From the NCBI GenBank assembly GCA_045603745.1, contig JAZUMQ010000040.1:1-20594 (forward strand): DNA of 20,594 bases. The letters run 5' to 3'. Below the pieces are notes generated by a model that was given only the letters and a program-made list of their open reading frames with translations, did no database searches and had not been told where the DNA came from. Origin of the DNA: RGIG995 sp045603745. GTDB taxonomy: Bacteria; Bacillota; Clostridia; Oscillospirales; UBA644. Below, one piece after another: positions 14,724-20,594 of the stretch (the stretch's first letter is position 1; each line of letters begins with the position of its first letter). A program made the position numbers and the translations under genes.

Positions 14724-15334
14724 TGATCGCCATCGTGGATTACGGCGTAGGCAATCTGTTTTCCCTGAAAAGTTCCTTTGTTTCCGTGGGGGCAGACGTG
14801 GTCGTCACCCGTGACCCAAAGGTTTTGCAAAACGCACAACGGATCGTACTTCCGGGGGTAGGTGCCTTCGGAGACGCCGCAAAAAAATTGCGGGAATCTG
14901 GGCTTTTCCAAGCCATTATCGACGAAGCGAACACCGGAAAACCCCTCTTGGGAATATGCTTGGGAATGCAGATGCTTCTGGAAAAAAGTTATGAATACGG
15001 AGAGCACGAAGGGTTGGGGTTGATCCCCGGCGCCATTCGTCCCATCGGAGAAACCATTGACAAAACCCTGAAAATTCCCCACATTGGCTGGAATGCCCTG
15101 CACTTCCCCCAAGAAAAACATCCTCTTTTCAAGAATATCAGCGAGGGAGATCACGTGTATTTTGTCCATTCCTATCATGGAACCGATTGTGCCGAATTTA
15201 CTGCCGCAACCACCGAATACGGCGGAATTCTGACGGCGGCGGTGGCAAAGGACAACGTGATGGGCTGTCAATTCCACCCGGAAAAAAGCGGAAACGTGGG
15301 TTTGACCATCTTGAAAACTTTTTGCGAGTTATAA
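14723..15334 (+). CDS. hisH: Imidazole glycerol phosphate synthase glutaminase subunit HisH
   Basis: This 203-residue class I glutamine amidotransferase supplies ammonia to HisF. The nucleophile C79 lies in LLGICLGMQML and the catalytic partners H185 and E187 in GCQFHPEKSG. The PGVGAFGDA oxyanion-side loop (44-52) and PHIGWNAL (119-126) are normal. ATG 14723, in a TGATG arrangement with the hisB stop, is preferred over the TTG codon just before it. AGGGAG upstream is the ribosome site. HisF is not adjacent: a small DUF6440 gene and hisA come between. Confidence 0.95.
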   Translation: MIAIVDYGVGNLFSLKSSFVSVGADVVVTRDPKVLQNAQRIVLPGVGAFGDAAKKLRESGLFQAIIDEANTGKPLLGICLGMQMLLEKSYEYGEHEGLGLIPGAIRPIGETIDKTLKIPHIGWNALHFPQEKHPLFKNISEGDHVYFVHSYHGTDCAEFTAATTEYGGILTAAVAKDNVMGCQFHPEKSGNVGLTILKTFCEL

Positions 15335-15344
15335 GGAGATTCCT

Positions 15345-15527
15345 ATGAAGCCGAAAAAAGATAAGCGCTTTCTTGTAAAAAAAGAAAACAGTGGAACCTT
15401 CATTTTTGTTGACAAAAAGACCGGCGTAAATTACCTTTACGTGCAAACCGGTTATTCCGGCGGGCTGACCGTTTTGGTCGATACCCAAGGCAACCCCATC
15501 GTTACCCCTGTAGTCGAAGAAGAATAA
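15345..15527 (+). CDS. Small DUF6440-like protein within the his operon
   Basis: This 60-residue protein has a good AAGGAG site and normal spacing to both neighbours (10 bases on each side), so it is a genuine gene. The sequence is a beta-rich core with RFLVKKENSGTFIFVDKKTG followed by VNYLYVQTGYSGGLTVLVD (the GVNYL...GYSGGLT pattern of DUF6440) and an acidic end VVEEE. There is no signal peptide or membrane segment. DUF6440 proteins have no established role. Its place between hisH and hisA means it is co-expressed with the histidine enzymes. Confidence 0.8.
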   Translation: MKPKKDKRFLVKKENSGTFIFVDKKTGVNYLYVQTGYSGGLTVLVDTQGNPIVTPVVEEE

Positions 15528-15537
15528 GGAGTTTTCT

Positions 15538-16248
15538 ATGTTTTTATTCCCTGCCATTGATCTGTACCAAGGTAAGGCAGTGCGCCTGCTTCGGGGGGAT
15601 TACGATCAAATGACGGTTTATAGCAACAATCCCCCGGAAATTGCAAAAAAATTTAAAGAAGCCGGTGCAACCCATCTTCATCTGGTCGATTTGGAAGGGG
15701 CGAAAACCGGCGAAACACCGAATCTGGAAACCATTAAATCCATCATTGCTCAAAGCGACCTGTTCACCGAAGTGGGGGGCGGAATCCGGAATATGGACGT
15801 GATCGACCGCTATCTTGCCGCCGGAGTTGACCGAGTCATCTTGGGAACTGCGGCAGTGACGGAAGAAGGATTCGTCGAAAAAGCCGTTGCAAAATACGGT
15901 GATAAAATCGCCGTGGGAGTCGACATCAAAGACGGTTTCGTCGCCATCAAAGGGTGGACGGAATCTTCGGGCATCGACGCCTTTGTTTTCTGCGAAAAGA
16001 TGCAGAAAATCGGCGTTTCTACTTTGATTTGCACCGATATTTCCAAGGACGGCATGATGCAAGGAACCAATCGGGCGTTGTATCGGGAACTGTCTCAAAA
16101 ATTCTCCATGAACATTGTGGCATCGGGGGGCGTTTCCACCTTAGACGACGTGAAAGCCTTAGCAGAAATGGATCTGTACGGCGCTATCATCGGAAAAGCC
16201 TACTACACCGGGGCGATTGATTTGAAGGAGGCGATCTCCTTATTATGA
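15538..16248 (+). CDS. hisA: ProFAR isomerase HisA
   Basis: This 236-residue (beta/alpha)8 barrel enzyme performs the Amadori rearrangement of ProFAR to PRFAR. Catalytic D8 (FPAIDLYQGKAVRL) and D129 (GVDIKDG) are in place, and the two phosphate-binding loops are GGGIRN (80-85) and ASGGVSTLDD (195-204). CTDISKDGMMQGTN (165-178) is the conserved second-half motif. AAGGAG lies 6 bases before the ATG. It overlaps hisF by 4 bases. Confidence 0.96.
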   Translation: MFLFPAIDLYQGKAVRLLRGDYDQMTVYSNNPPEIAKKFKEAGATHLHLVDLEGAKTGETPNLETIKSIIAQSDLFTEVGGGIRNMDVIDRYLAAGVDRVILGTAAVTEEGFVEKAVAKYGDKIAVGVDIKDGFVAIKGWTESSGIDAFVFCEKMQKIGVSTLICTDISKDGMMQGTNRALYRELSQKFSMNIVASGGVSTLDDVKALAEMDLYGAIIGKAYYTGAIDLKEAISLL

Positions 16249-17003
16249 TTACAAAACGAATTATCCCTTGCCTGGACGTGAAAGACGGCAGAGTGGTCAA
16301 GGGCGTGAATTTCCTCGGTCTTGCAGACGTATCTTCCCCGGTATCGTTAGCAAAATATTATAGCGATTGCGGAGCCGATGAATTGGTGTTTTACGACATC
16401 ACCGCTTCGGCGGAAGGTCGGGCATTGTTCACCGATATTCTGTGCGAAGTGGCAAGCACCATCTTTATTCCCCTGACCGTGGGGGGCGGCATCAACACTC
16501 TGGACGATTTCGACCGGGTGCTAAAATGCGGTGCCGACAAAGTAAGCGTCAATTCCGGAGCGATCCGCAACCCTTCTTTGATTGGAGAGGCGGCGAAACG
16601 GTACGGAGATCAATGCGTGGTCTTGTCCGCCGACGTGAAGCGGGTGGACGGCGTATTCCGGGTTTTTGCCAAGGGCGGCAGAGAAAATACCGGAATGGAA
16701 GCCATCGAATGGATCAAGCGGGGAGTCGATGCCGGGGCAGGCGAAGTTGTAGTTAATTCCATTGACACCGACGGCGTAAAAAACGGCTTTGACATCGAAA
16801 TGTTGGAGGCGGTTTCCAATGCGGTCAACGTGCCGATCATCGCATCGGGCGGAGCCGGGGGAATCGACCATTTCACCCAACTGTTCCGTGCCATTCCCAC
16901 CATCGACGCCGGACTTGCGGCTTCCATTTTCCACTTCGGAGAGGTTAAAATCCCCGATCTGAAAGAAGAATTATACAAACAGGGAATCCCTGTAAGGAGA
17001 TAA
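16245..17003 (+). CDS. hisF: Imidazole glycerol phosphate synthase cyclase subunit HisF
   Basis: This 252-residue barrel enzyme uses ammonia from HisH to make imidazoleglycerol phosphate and AICAR from PRFAR. The two catalytic aspartates are at the standard positions D11 (PCLDVKDGRVVKG) and D130 (LSADVKRV). Phosphate loops TVGGGINTLDD (78-88) and IASGGAGG are present. The start overlaps the hisA stop (ATGA), with GGAGG upstream. Confidence 0.97.
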   Translation: MITKRIIPCLDVKDGRVVKGVNFLGLADVSSPVSLAKYYSDCGADELVFYDITASAEGRALFTDILCEVASTIFIPLTVGGGINTLDDFDRVLKCGADKVSVNSGAIRNPSLIGEAAKRYGDQCVVLSADVKRVDGVFRVFAKGGRENTGMEAIEWIKRGVDAGAGEVVVNSIDTDGVKNGFDIEMLEAVSNAVNVPIIASGGAGGIDHFTQLFRAIPTIDAGLAASIFHFGEVKIPDLKEELYKQGIPVRR

Positions 17004-17006
17004 ATT

Positions 17007-17657
17007 ATGATCGACATCAACCAACTGAAATTTGACGAAAAGGGCTTGATCCCCGCCATCGTGGTGGACGCAAAAACCAAAGACGTTCTGACCTTGGCGT
17101 ATATGAACAAAGAAAGCCTTGAAATCAGTATCAAAGAGCAGAAAACTTGTTTTTGGTCCCGCTCCCGCAACGAACTTTGGAGAAAGGGCGAAACGTCAGG
17201 GAATTATCAGCATATCGTCTCCATTACCGCCGATTGTGACAACGACGCGTTGACCGTATTGGTGGAAAAAGAAGGTCCTGCCTGCCATTTGGGAGAAGAA
17301 TCTTGCTTCCACAATCCGGTCTTTGAAAGCGACGAACGGCACGCTTTCTCTCTCCAATCCCTGATGACCTTGATCGAGGGCAGAAAAATCGAGAAAAAAG
17401 AAGGATCTTACACCACATACCTTTTTGAAAAGGGCATCGACAAGATTTTGAAAAAAGTCGGGGAAGAATGCACCGAAGTCATCATCGCAGGAAAAGCCGA
17501 CGATAAAAAGGAAACCATCTACGAAATCGCTGATCTGACCTACCACGTGATGGTCCTAATGATCGAAATGGGCATCTCCCTGGAAAACATTCACGACGAA
17601 CTGGCCTCCCGCCACGTCATCGACAAAAAAGTCAAACAAGAAAAGATGACGAAGTAA
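17007..17657 (+). CDS. hisI: Bifunctional PR-AMP cyclohydrolase/PR-ATP pyrophosphatase HisIE
   Basis: This 216-residue fusion carries out steps two and three of the pathway. The HisI part (1-110) has the magnesium cluster D76, D78 and D80 (TADCDNDALTV) and zinc cysteines C77, C93 and C100 (PACHLGEESCFH). The HisE part (115-205) has LFEKGIDKILKKVGEECTEV and the helix KKETIYEIADLTYHVMVLM of the MazG-like pyrophosphatases. AAGGAG lies 7 bases before the ATG. It is the last gene of the operon, followed by three hairpins. Confidence 0.97.
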   Translation: MIDINQLKFDEKGLIPAIVVDAKTKDVLTLAYMNKESLEISIKEQKTCFWSRSRNELWRKGETSGNYQHIVSITADCDNDALTVLVEKEGPACHLGEESCFHNPVFESDERHAFSLQSLMTLIEGRKIEKKEGSYTTYLFEKGIDKILKKVGEECTEVIIAGKADDKKETIYEIADLTYHVMVLMIEMGISLENIHDELASRHVIDKKVKQEKMTK

Positions 17658-17675
17658 GTTAGAGATGAAGTTGGT

Positions 17676-17715
17676 GTTCCTTTCTTTCTTTTCATGAGAA
17701 AAGAAAGAAAGGAAC
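17676..17715. repeat. Perfect 40-base palindrome after the his operon
   Basis: Arms 17676-17693 and 17698-17715 pair without mismatch and the centre TCATGA is itself palindromic. The left arm is almost all pyrimidine (TTCCTTTCTTTCTTTTC) and the right almost all purine, and the purine run continues to 17730. It is either part of the terminator region or a dispersed palindromic repeat. Confidence 0.85.
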
Positions 17716-17736
17716 CGAAAGAAAGAAAAGCAAAAT

Positions 17737-17757
17737 CCGGCGAATTTCATTCGCCGG
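17737..17757. repeat. CCGGCGAAT hairpin
   Basis: CCGGCGAAT (17737-17745) pairs with ATTCGCCGG (17749-17757) around a 3-base loop. It is a very stable 9-bp stem, without a T-run behind it. Confidence 0.75.
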
Positions 17758-17775
17758 GAAATAAAATGTAATGTT

Positions 17776-17810
17776 CAGGGTGCCGATAAGTAGCGGCACC
17801 CCTGTTTTAT
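17776..17810 (+). terminator. Rho-independent terminator of the his operon
   Basis: GGGTGCCG (17778-17785) pairs with CGGCACCC (17794-17801). CA/TG pairs extend the base past one bulged C, and TTTTAT follows at 17805. Confidence 0.8.
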
Positions 17811-17864
17811 AAAGACTGATACGATTGTGTTCTTGGTTTTTATTCTTTTGAGAAGGACGTGAAC

Positions 17865-19700
17865 TCACATCAAAAGAGCCGCCGCGCCTAAAAGTCCGGC
17901 ATCGTTTGCCAACTCTGCGGTCAGAATCTTAACGGCAGGACCTTTGTCACTGGCAAATACTTCGCTGTCCAATTTCTTCTGCAAAGGATTGATCAGACGT
18001 TCTCCCTCGCTGCAGACACCGCCTCCGAGAATAATAATTTCCGGGCGCAGAGCATTTGCGACGTTGACGATCCCTACACCAAGCATATCAATATAATGAT
18101 CGACGACCGATTTTGCACATTCATCTTTATCGTAATAATCAAAAGCAGTTTTTCCCGTAACCGCATCGACAGAGGCAACTTCCCAAAGTTTGCTTTGTGG
18201 ATTTTTTTCCATAATCCTTTTGGTATCTCTAATCAATGCGCTGGCAGAAGCATAGGCTTCAAAACAACCGCGCCGTCCACAGGTACACGGTTCACCCTCC
18301 GCAACGATTACCGTGTGCCCGATTTCGGCACCCGCGGAACGATTTCCCTCAAAAAGCTTGCCATCGATGACAATCCCGCTTCCCACACCGGTACCGAGCG
18401 TAATCATCACGGAATTGTTGTATTGTTTTCCGCAACCGAATTTTGTCTCACCGAGTGCCGCCACGTTGGCGTCGTTTGCAATCTTTACGGGAAGTCCGAT
18501 TTTTTCCGATACTTTATCGGCAATTGAAAAATCCTTCCAGTTTAAGTTATTGGAATAGATAACTTCACCCTTTTCACTGTCGATCATTCCCGGAACGCCG
18601 ATACCAACACCGACAAGGTCTTGAACCGTCAGATTTGCCTTGTTCATCAGGCTCTTGCAAAGAGAGACGATATTTTCTACTACACCGTCTGCACCCTTTT
18701 CGCTTTCTGTGGGAACCTTATCGCGCAGGACGATTTTTCCGCTATCGTCAACAATGCCTCCCTTGATAAAGGTTCCGCCAAGGTCGATTCCAAGATAATA
18801 TTTACGAATATCGGTTAAGATCACCGTCATCTCCCCTTCTAACGTGTATTTACCAAATCCCGCCGGGACAAAAAAGCTGTCTCCCCGACTTACTTTTTGA
18901 CCGTTGATCTGCCCCGCTCCCTCCGTGCAGGTAACGCAATGAAAACTTTTCACGTCCGCGTTTAACGACAATTCGCCGTCAACCGCAAGCTTTTGCACGT
19001 TAAAATATTTACTGATCCCCAGCGTATTGTTTGACAAGCCTTTCGGCTCGTATTTTTTGCGGTCTGTCACCAGCATCGCCTTATCGACGTGAAGCTCCCT
19101 CGTGCATCCGTTCTTATCACGCCGTCCGTAATCGTATACGCGATAAGTCAAATTACTGTTCTGCTGAATCTCGTAGATCAAACAACCCGCACCGATTGCG
19201 TGAATCGTGCCCGCGGGGATAAAGTAAGACTCCCCTGCCTTGACAGGATAAAAACTCAAAAGATCCGTCAAAGTGTTTTCCTTGATGGCACGCTCGTATT
19301 CTTCTTTGGTCACGTCCCGATGAAATCCAAGATAAATTCCGGCACCCTCGTCCGCCTCTACGATATACCACATTTCCGTTTTCCCAAAACTGTTCTCGTG
19401 GGTCAATGCGTAGTCGTCGGAGGGGTGAACCTGAACCGAAAGGTTACTTTTGGCATCAATGAATTTAATTAGCACGGGGAAAAAGGAAAAATCAAGGGTA
19501 TTCTCTCCCAATTCCGATGGAGTAAGCACTTCCTCCAACGTTTTTCCGTCCGAAACCAGCGTTTTCCCGGCAGAATGAAATGAAAGTTCCCAACTCTCCG
19601 CACACGGATCAACGGAACATTCTTTTCCGTATGTTTCCTTCAGCTTGGTTCCGCCCCATAAGTAATCTTTACAAGGAGGGATCAACTTTTGTATTTTCAT
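17865..19700 (-). CDS. manA: Fusion of mannose-6-phosphate isomerase (class I) and ROK-family sugar kinase
   Basis: One 611-residue frame. Residues 1-296 are a short-form class I phosphomannose isomerase, with zinc ligands Q90 and H92 (SVQVHPSDD), E109 (KTEMWYI) and H167 (AGTIHAIGAG) and a C-terminal cupin ending near GEMTVILTD. Residues 300-611 are a ROK kinase: phosphate loop GIDLGGT (304-310), catalytic D410 (IANDANVAALGE), the LGTGVGSGIV loop, and the ROK zinc site H462, C472, C474 and C479 (PCTCGRRGCFEAY). The product would phosphorylate a hexose (mannose, glucose or fructose) and interconvert Man6P with Fru6P. The ATG at 19700 has AAAGGA 8 bases upstream; an in-frame ATG at 19745 lacks a ribosome site and precedes no conserved sequence. 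There is no frameshift at the join (residues 296-303). Confidence 0.92.
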   Translation of the reverse strand: MKIQKLIPPCKDYLWGGTKLKETYGKECSVDPCAESWELSFHSAGKTLVSDGKTLEEVLTPSELGENTLDFSFFPVLIKFIDAKSNLSVQVHPSDDYALTHENSFGKTEMWYIVEADEGAGIYLGFHRDVTKEEYERAIKENTLTDLLSFYPVKAGESYFIPAGTIHAIGAGCLIYEIQQNSNLTYRVYDYGRRDKNGCTRELHVDKAMLVTDRKKYEPKGLSNNTLGISKYFNVQKLAVDGELSLNADVKSFHCVTCTEGAGQINGQKVSRGDSFFVPAGFGKYTLEGEMTVILTDIRKYYLGIDLGGTFIKGGIVDDSGKIVLRDKVPTESEKGADGVVENIVSLCKSLMNKANLTVQDLVGVGIGVPGMIDSEKGEVIYSNNLNWKDFSIADKVSEKIGLPVKIANDANVAALGETKFGCGKQYNNSVMITLGTGVGSGIVIDGKLFEGNRSAGAEIGHTVIVAEGEPCTCGRRGCFEAYASASALIRDTKRIMEKNPQSKLWEVASVDAVTGKTAFDYYDKDECAKSVVDHYIDMLGVGIVNVANALRPEIIILGGGVCSEGERLINPLQKKLDSEVFASDKGPAVKILTAELANDAGLLGAAALLM

Positions 19701-19838
19701 ATTCTCGATCCTTTCTATGAACGTCAATCTGATGTCCAAAAGCAACTATTGTCGCCAACCTTTCACCAAACCTCACGTTTTTAGAGTTTCCTCACGTTAT
19801 ACTTTTTTATTTCTTTCATAACCATCACATCTGTTTTT

Positions 19839-19867
19839 ATTATAACATAATTTCCCTCTTATTGCAA
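19839..19867 (-). promoter_or_regulatory. Promoter of the isomerase-kinase fusion gene
   Basis: On the minus strand, TTGCAA (19862-19867), a 17-base spacer and TATAAT (19839-19844). It leaves a leader of about 130 bases before the ATG at 19700 in which I see no clear structure. Confidence 0.7.
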
Positions 19868-19994
19868 GAGATTTAATAGCCTTTCTTAAAAAAATTAAAA
19901 TCGTTGTTTGTAATATCCAACTCTTTGAGCATAGCATTTCGATCTCTTTCCAATGCAATTTTATTTGTCGAGAAGGAAAATTTCAAAAAAGGGG

Positions 19995-20023
19995 TTGACA
20001 AATTTCTCGGAATCGTGTATAAT
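19995..20023 (+). promoter_or_regulatory. Antisense (antitoxin) RNA promoter
   Basis: TTGACA (19995-20000) and TATAAT (20018-20023) with a 17-base spacer form a near-consensus promoter, stronger than that of the opposing toxin gene. No ORF of note lies downstream on this strand. Confidence 0.8.
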
Positions 20024-20029
20024 GAAGAT

Positions 20030-20121
20030 AGAAAAGGTGCTGACCGATAGACGGTTAAAGCCCCTAATGAGTCAAAAGATTATGACCGCATGTTTGGAGA
20101 CAGGGCGGTCATTTTCTTTTT
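20030..20121 (+). ncRNA. Putative antisense RNA antitoxin of a type I toxin-antitoxin pair
   Basis: A transcript from the promoter at 19995 would run about 90 bases to a terminator made by ATGACCGC (20082-20089) and GCGGTCAT (20105-20112), followed by TTTTCTTTTT. It is antisense to the last codons and the 3' untranslated part of the small toxin ORF on the other strand, as in TxpA/RatA or BsrG/SR4. Its 5' end carries GGTGCTGACC, the same word that begins the opposing RNA. The role is inferred from layout only. Confidence 0.6.
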
Positions 20122-20263
20122 GTTATGGAGATAACAAGAGATATGATTGTTGCGAGGACTATCGTATAAGAAAAAAGCTCCTCAAAAGAAACCATACGCA
20201 TCACCCCCTTTATAAAAAATAAAAGGGGCAAAGATTTAACCGCCTACCGTGTAGGTCAGCACC
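20036..20263. repeat. Long-range inverted repeat flanking the toxin locus
   Basis: Three blocks pair in order: GGTGCTGACC (20036-20045) with GGTCAGCACC (20254-20263); GGTTAAA (20053-20059) with TTTAACC (20235-20241); GCCCCT (20060-20065) with AGGGGC (20224-20229). In a full-length toxin mRNA these would join the 5' and 3' ends, as seen in known type I toxin mRNAs. Confidence 0.75.
20109..20195 (-). CDS. Small hydrophobic type I toxin-like peptide (Hol_Tox/TxpA-like)
   Basis: This 28-residue peptide begins MVSFEELFSY, continues with one membrane helix (TIVLATIISLVISI, residues 11-24) and ends in the basic tail TKRK. This is the standard plan of the putative holin-like toxins (polar MxxxE start, single helix, Lys-rich end) that act on the cell membrane. 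A very strong Shine-Dalgarno (AGGGGGTGATG, at about 20198-20210 on the minus strand) precedes the ATG. Its stop codon lies inside the terminator arm of the opposing RNA. A dedicated promoter lies upstream at 20271-20299. Being short, it could be chance, but the ribosome site, the promoter pair and the antisense RNA together make it likely. Confidence 0.65.
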   Translation of the reverse strand: MVSFEELFSYTIVLATIISLVISITKRK

Positions 20264-20270
20264 GGATTAT

Positions 20271-20299
20271 ATTATAACATATATTTTGCCGAAATGCAA
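20271..20299 (-). promoter_or_regulatory. Toxin mRNA promoter
   Basis: On the minus strand, TTGCAT (20294-20299), a 17-base spacer and TATAAT (20271-20276). The start would be near 20264, giving a leader of about 70 bases before the toxin ATG. Confidence 0.7.
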
Positions 20300-20331
20300 G
20301 AGATTTTGCATTTCTTTTTTTCTTTTTGGGG

Positions 20332-20360
20332 TTTACAAATGGAAAAGAGTATGATATAAT
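20332..20360 (+). promoter_or_regulatory. Promoter of the structured RNA
   Basis: TTTACA (20332-20337), a 17-base spacer and TATAAT (20355-20360), followed at once by the structured stretch. Confidence 0.75.
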
Positions 20361-20365
20361 AAAGT

Positions 20366-20531
20366 TACCACACAAAATCGAATAAAATCCGTAGAAGTGA
20401 GTACAATTGCCTTTGGTAAAAGTGCTGACTTCCTCGTGTTCATTTCTACGGAAACGTAACGATTTTGTGTGGTAGCAAATCGAAGTCGAGCATTTTTCAG
20501 TGTGCGGGATTTCGATTGCACACATTTTTTT
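20366..20531 (+). ncRNA. Candidate structured small RNA of unknown class
   Basis: Starting about 6 bases after its -10 box, this RNA folds into a long rod. A perfect 15-bp stem (TACCACACAAAATCG, 20366-20380, with 20460-20474) is followed by an 8 by 8 internal loop, then a 12-bp stem (CCGTAGAAGTGA, 20389-20400, with 20440-20451, one G-U) and a 39-base apical region. A second part (20476-20531) has a hairpin GTGTGC/GCACAC (20500-20505 with 20518-20523) and seven T (20525-20531), so it ends in a normal terminator. TTCGATTG in that loop can instead pair with CAAATCGAA at 20476-20484. I do not recognise a known family; a 6S-like regulator or a leader of a gene beyond the window are both possible. 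Confidence 0.6.
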
Positions 20532-20544
20532 GTATATACAAACC

Positions 20545-20561
20545 CACGCGATAGTCGCGTG
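20545..20561. repeat. CACGCGA hairpin near window end
   Basis: CACGCGA (20545-20551) pairs with TCGCGTG (20555-20561) around TAG, with CTTTTC behind it. It is preceded by the 12-base palindrome TTGTATATACAA (20530-20541). It could be a second terminator. No gene is seen up to the window end. Confidence 0.55.
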
Positions 20562-20594
20562 CTTTTCTATATACAAGAAGACCGCTCTGTGAAC

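Noticed and set aside
20397..20459. Twenty-codon GTG-initiated frame inside the structured RNA
   Set aside because: It has no good ribosome site and lies within paired stems, so chance is more likely than a leader peptide.
20256..20576. Minus-strand frame of 106 codons at the window end
   Set aside because: It covers the structured RNA and both promoters, and its sequence is low in protein character; the RNA structure explains the region better.
1..20594. CRISPR arrays, tRNA or rRNA genes
   Set aside because: No regularly spaced repeats, no cloverleaf with the GTTCGA-type arm and no rRNA-like conserved blocks were recognised on either strand.

Overview
The window reads as a chromosomal stretch of an anaerobic, low-to-moderate GC Gram-positive (Clostridia-like). 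The signs are strong AGGAGG-type ribosome sites, sigma-A promoters with 17-nt spacers, a HisZ plus short-HisG histidine pathway led by a YerC/TrpR-family gene, and corrinoid methyl-transfer genes of the kind found in acetogens and related anaerobes. No rRNA, tRNA or CRISPR was seen.

Layout: (1) 1-1192, an IS481-like insertion sequence with a DDE transposase and imperfect terminal inverted repeats. (2) 1410-8329, a plus-strand corrinoid methyltransferase cluster. In order it holds a URO-D-family methyltransferase, a frameshifted URO-D remnant, an AraC-type regulator fused to a complete corrinoid-binding domain, a free-standing corrinoid protein, an internally deleted URO-D remnant, an MtaA-like zinc methyltransferase, a Cys-rich DUF2284 protein and a RACE-type [2Fe-2S]/ASKHA corrinoid activator. 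(3) 8394-9624, a minus-strand PAP2 membrane phosphatase and a divergent NifX/NafY-like metal-binding protein. (4) 9780-17657, a compact histidine operon: yerC-hisZ-hisG-hisD-hisC-hisB-hisH-(DUF6440)-hisA-hisF-hisIE. A perfect palindrome lies inside its promoter, and strong hairpins follow it. (5) 17865-19700 minus, one ORF joining a class I mannose-6-phosphate isomerase to a ROK sugar kinase. (6) 19990-20594, a non-obvious RNA-rich end. It holds a probable type I toxin-antitoxin locus (a 28-residue Hol_Tox-like peptide with a convergent antisense RNA) and a separate, highly structured candidate small RNA with its own promoter and terminator.

How the genes work together: in region 2, a substrate methyl group would pass to the cobalt of the corrinoid protein (4419-5057), the MtaA-like enzyme would move it on, and the RACE protein would reactivate oxidised Co(II), perhaps with DUF2284 as an iron-sulfur partner. 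The most unusual element is the AraC-corrinoid fusion. Its C-terminal domain is about 79% identical (hand count) to the free corrinoid protein next door, which suggests a recent duplication-fusion and a regulator that reads corrinoid or methyl status. Two broken URO-D copies show the cluster has been remodelled. Region 4 is a standard pathway from PRPP/ATP to histidine, lacking only a recognisable histidinol-phosphatase in the window.
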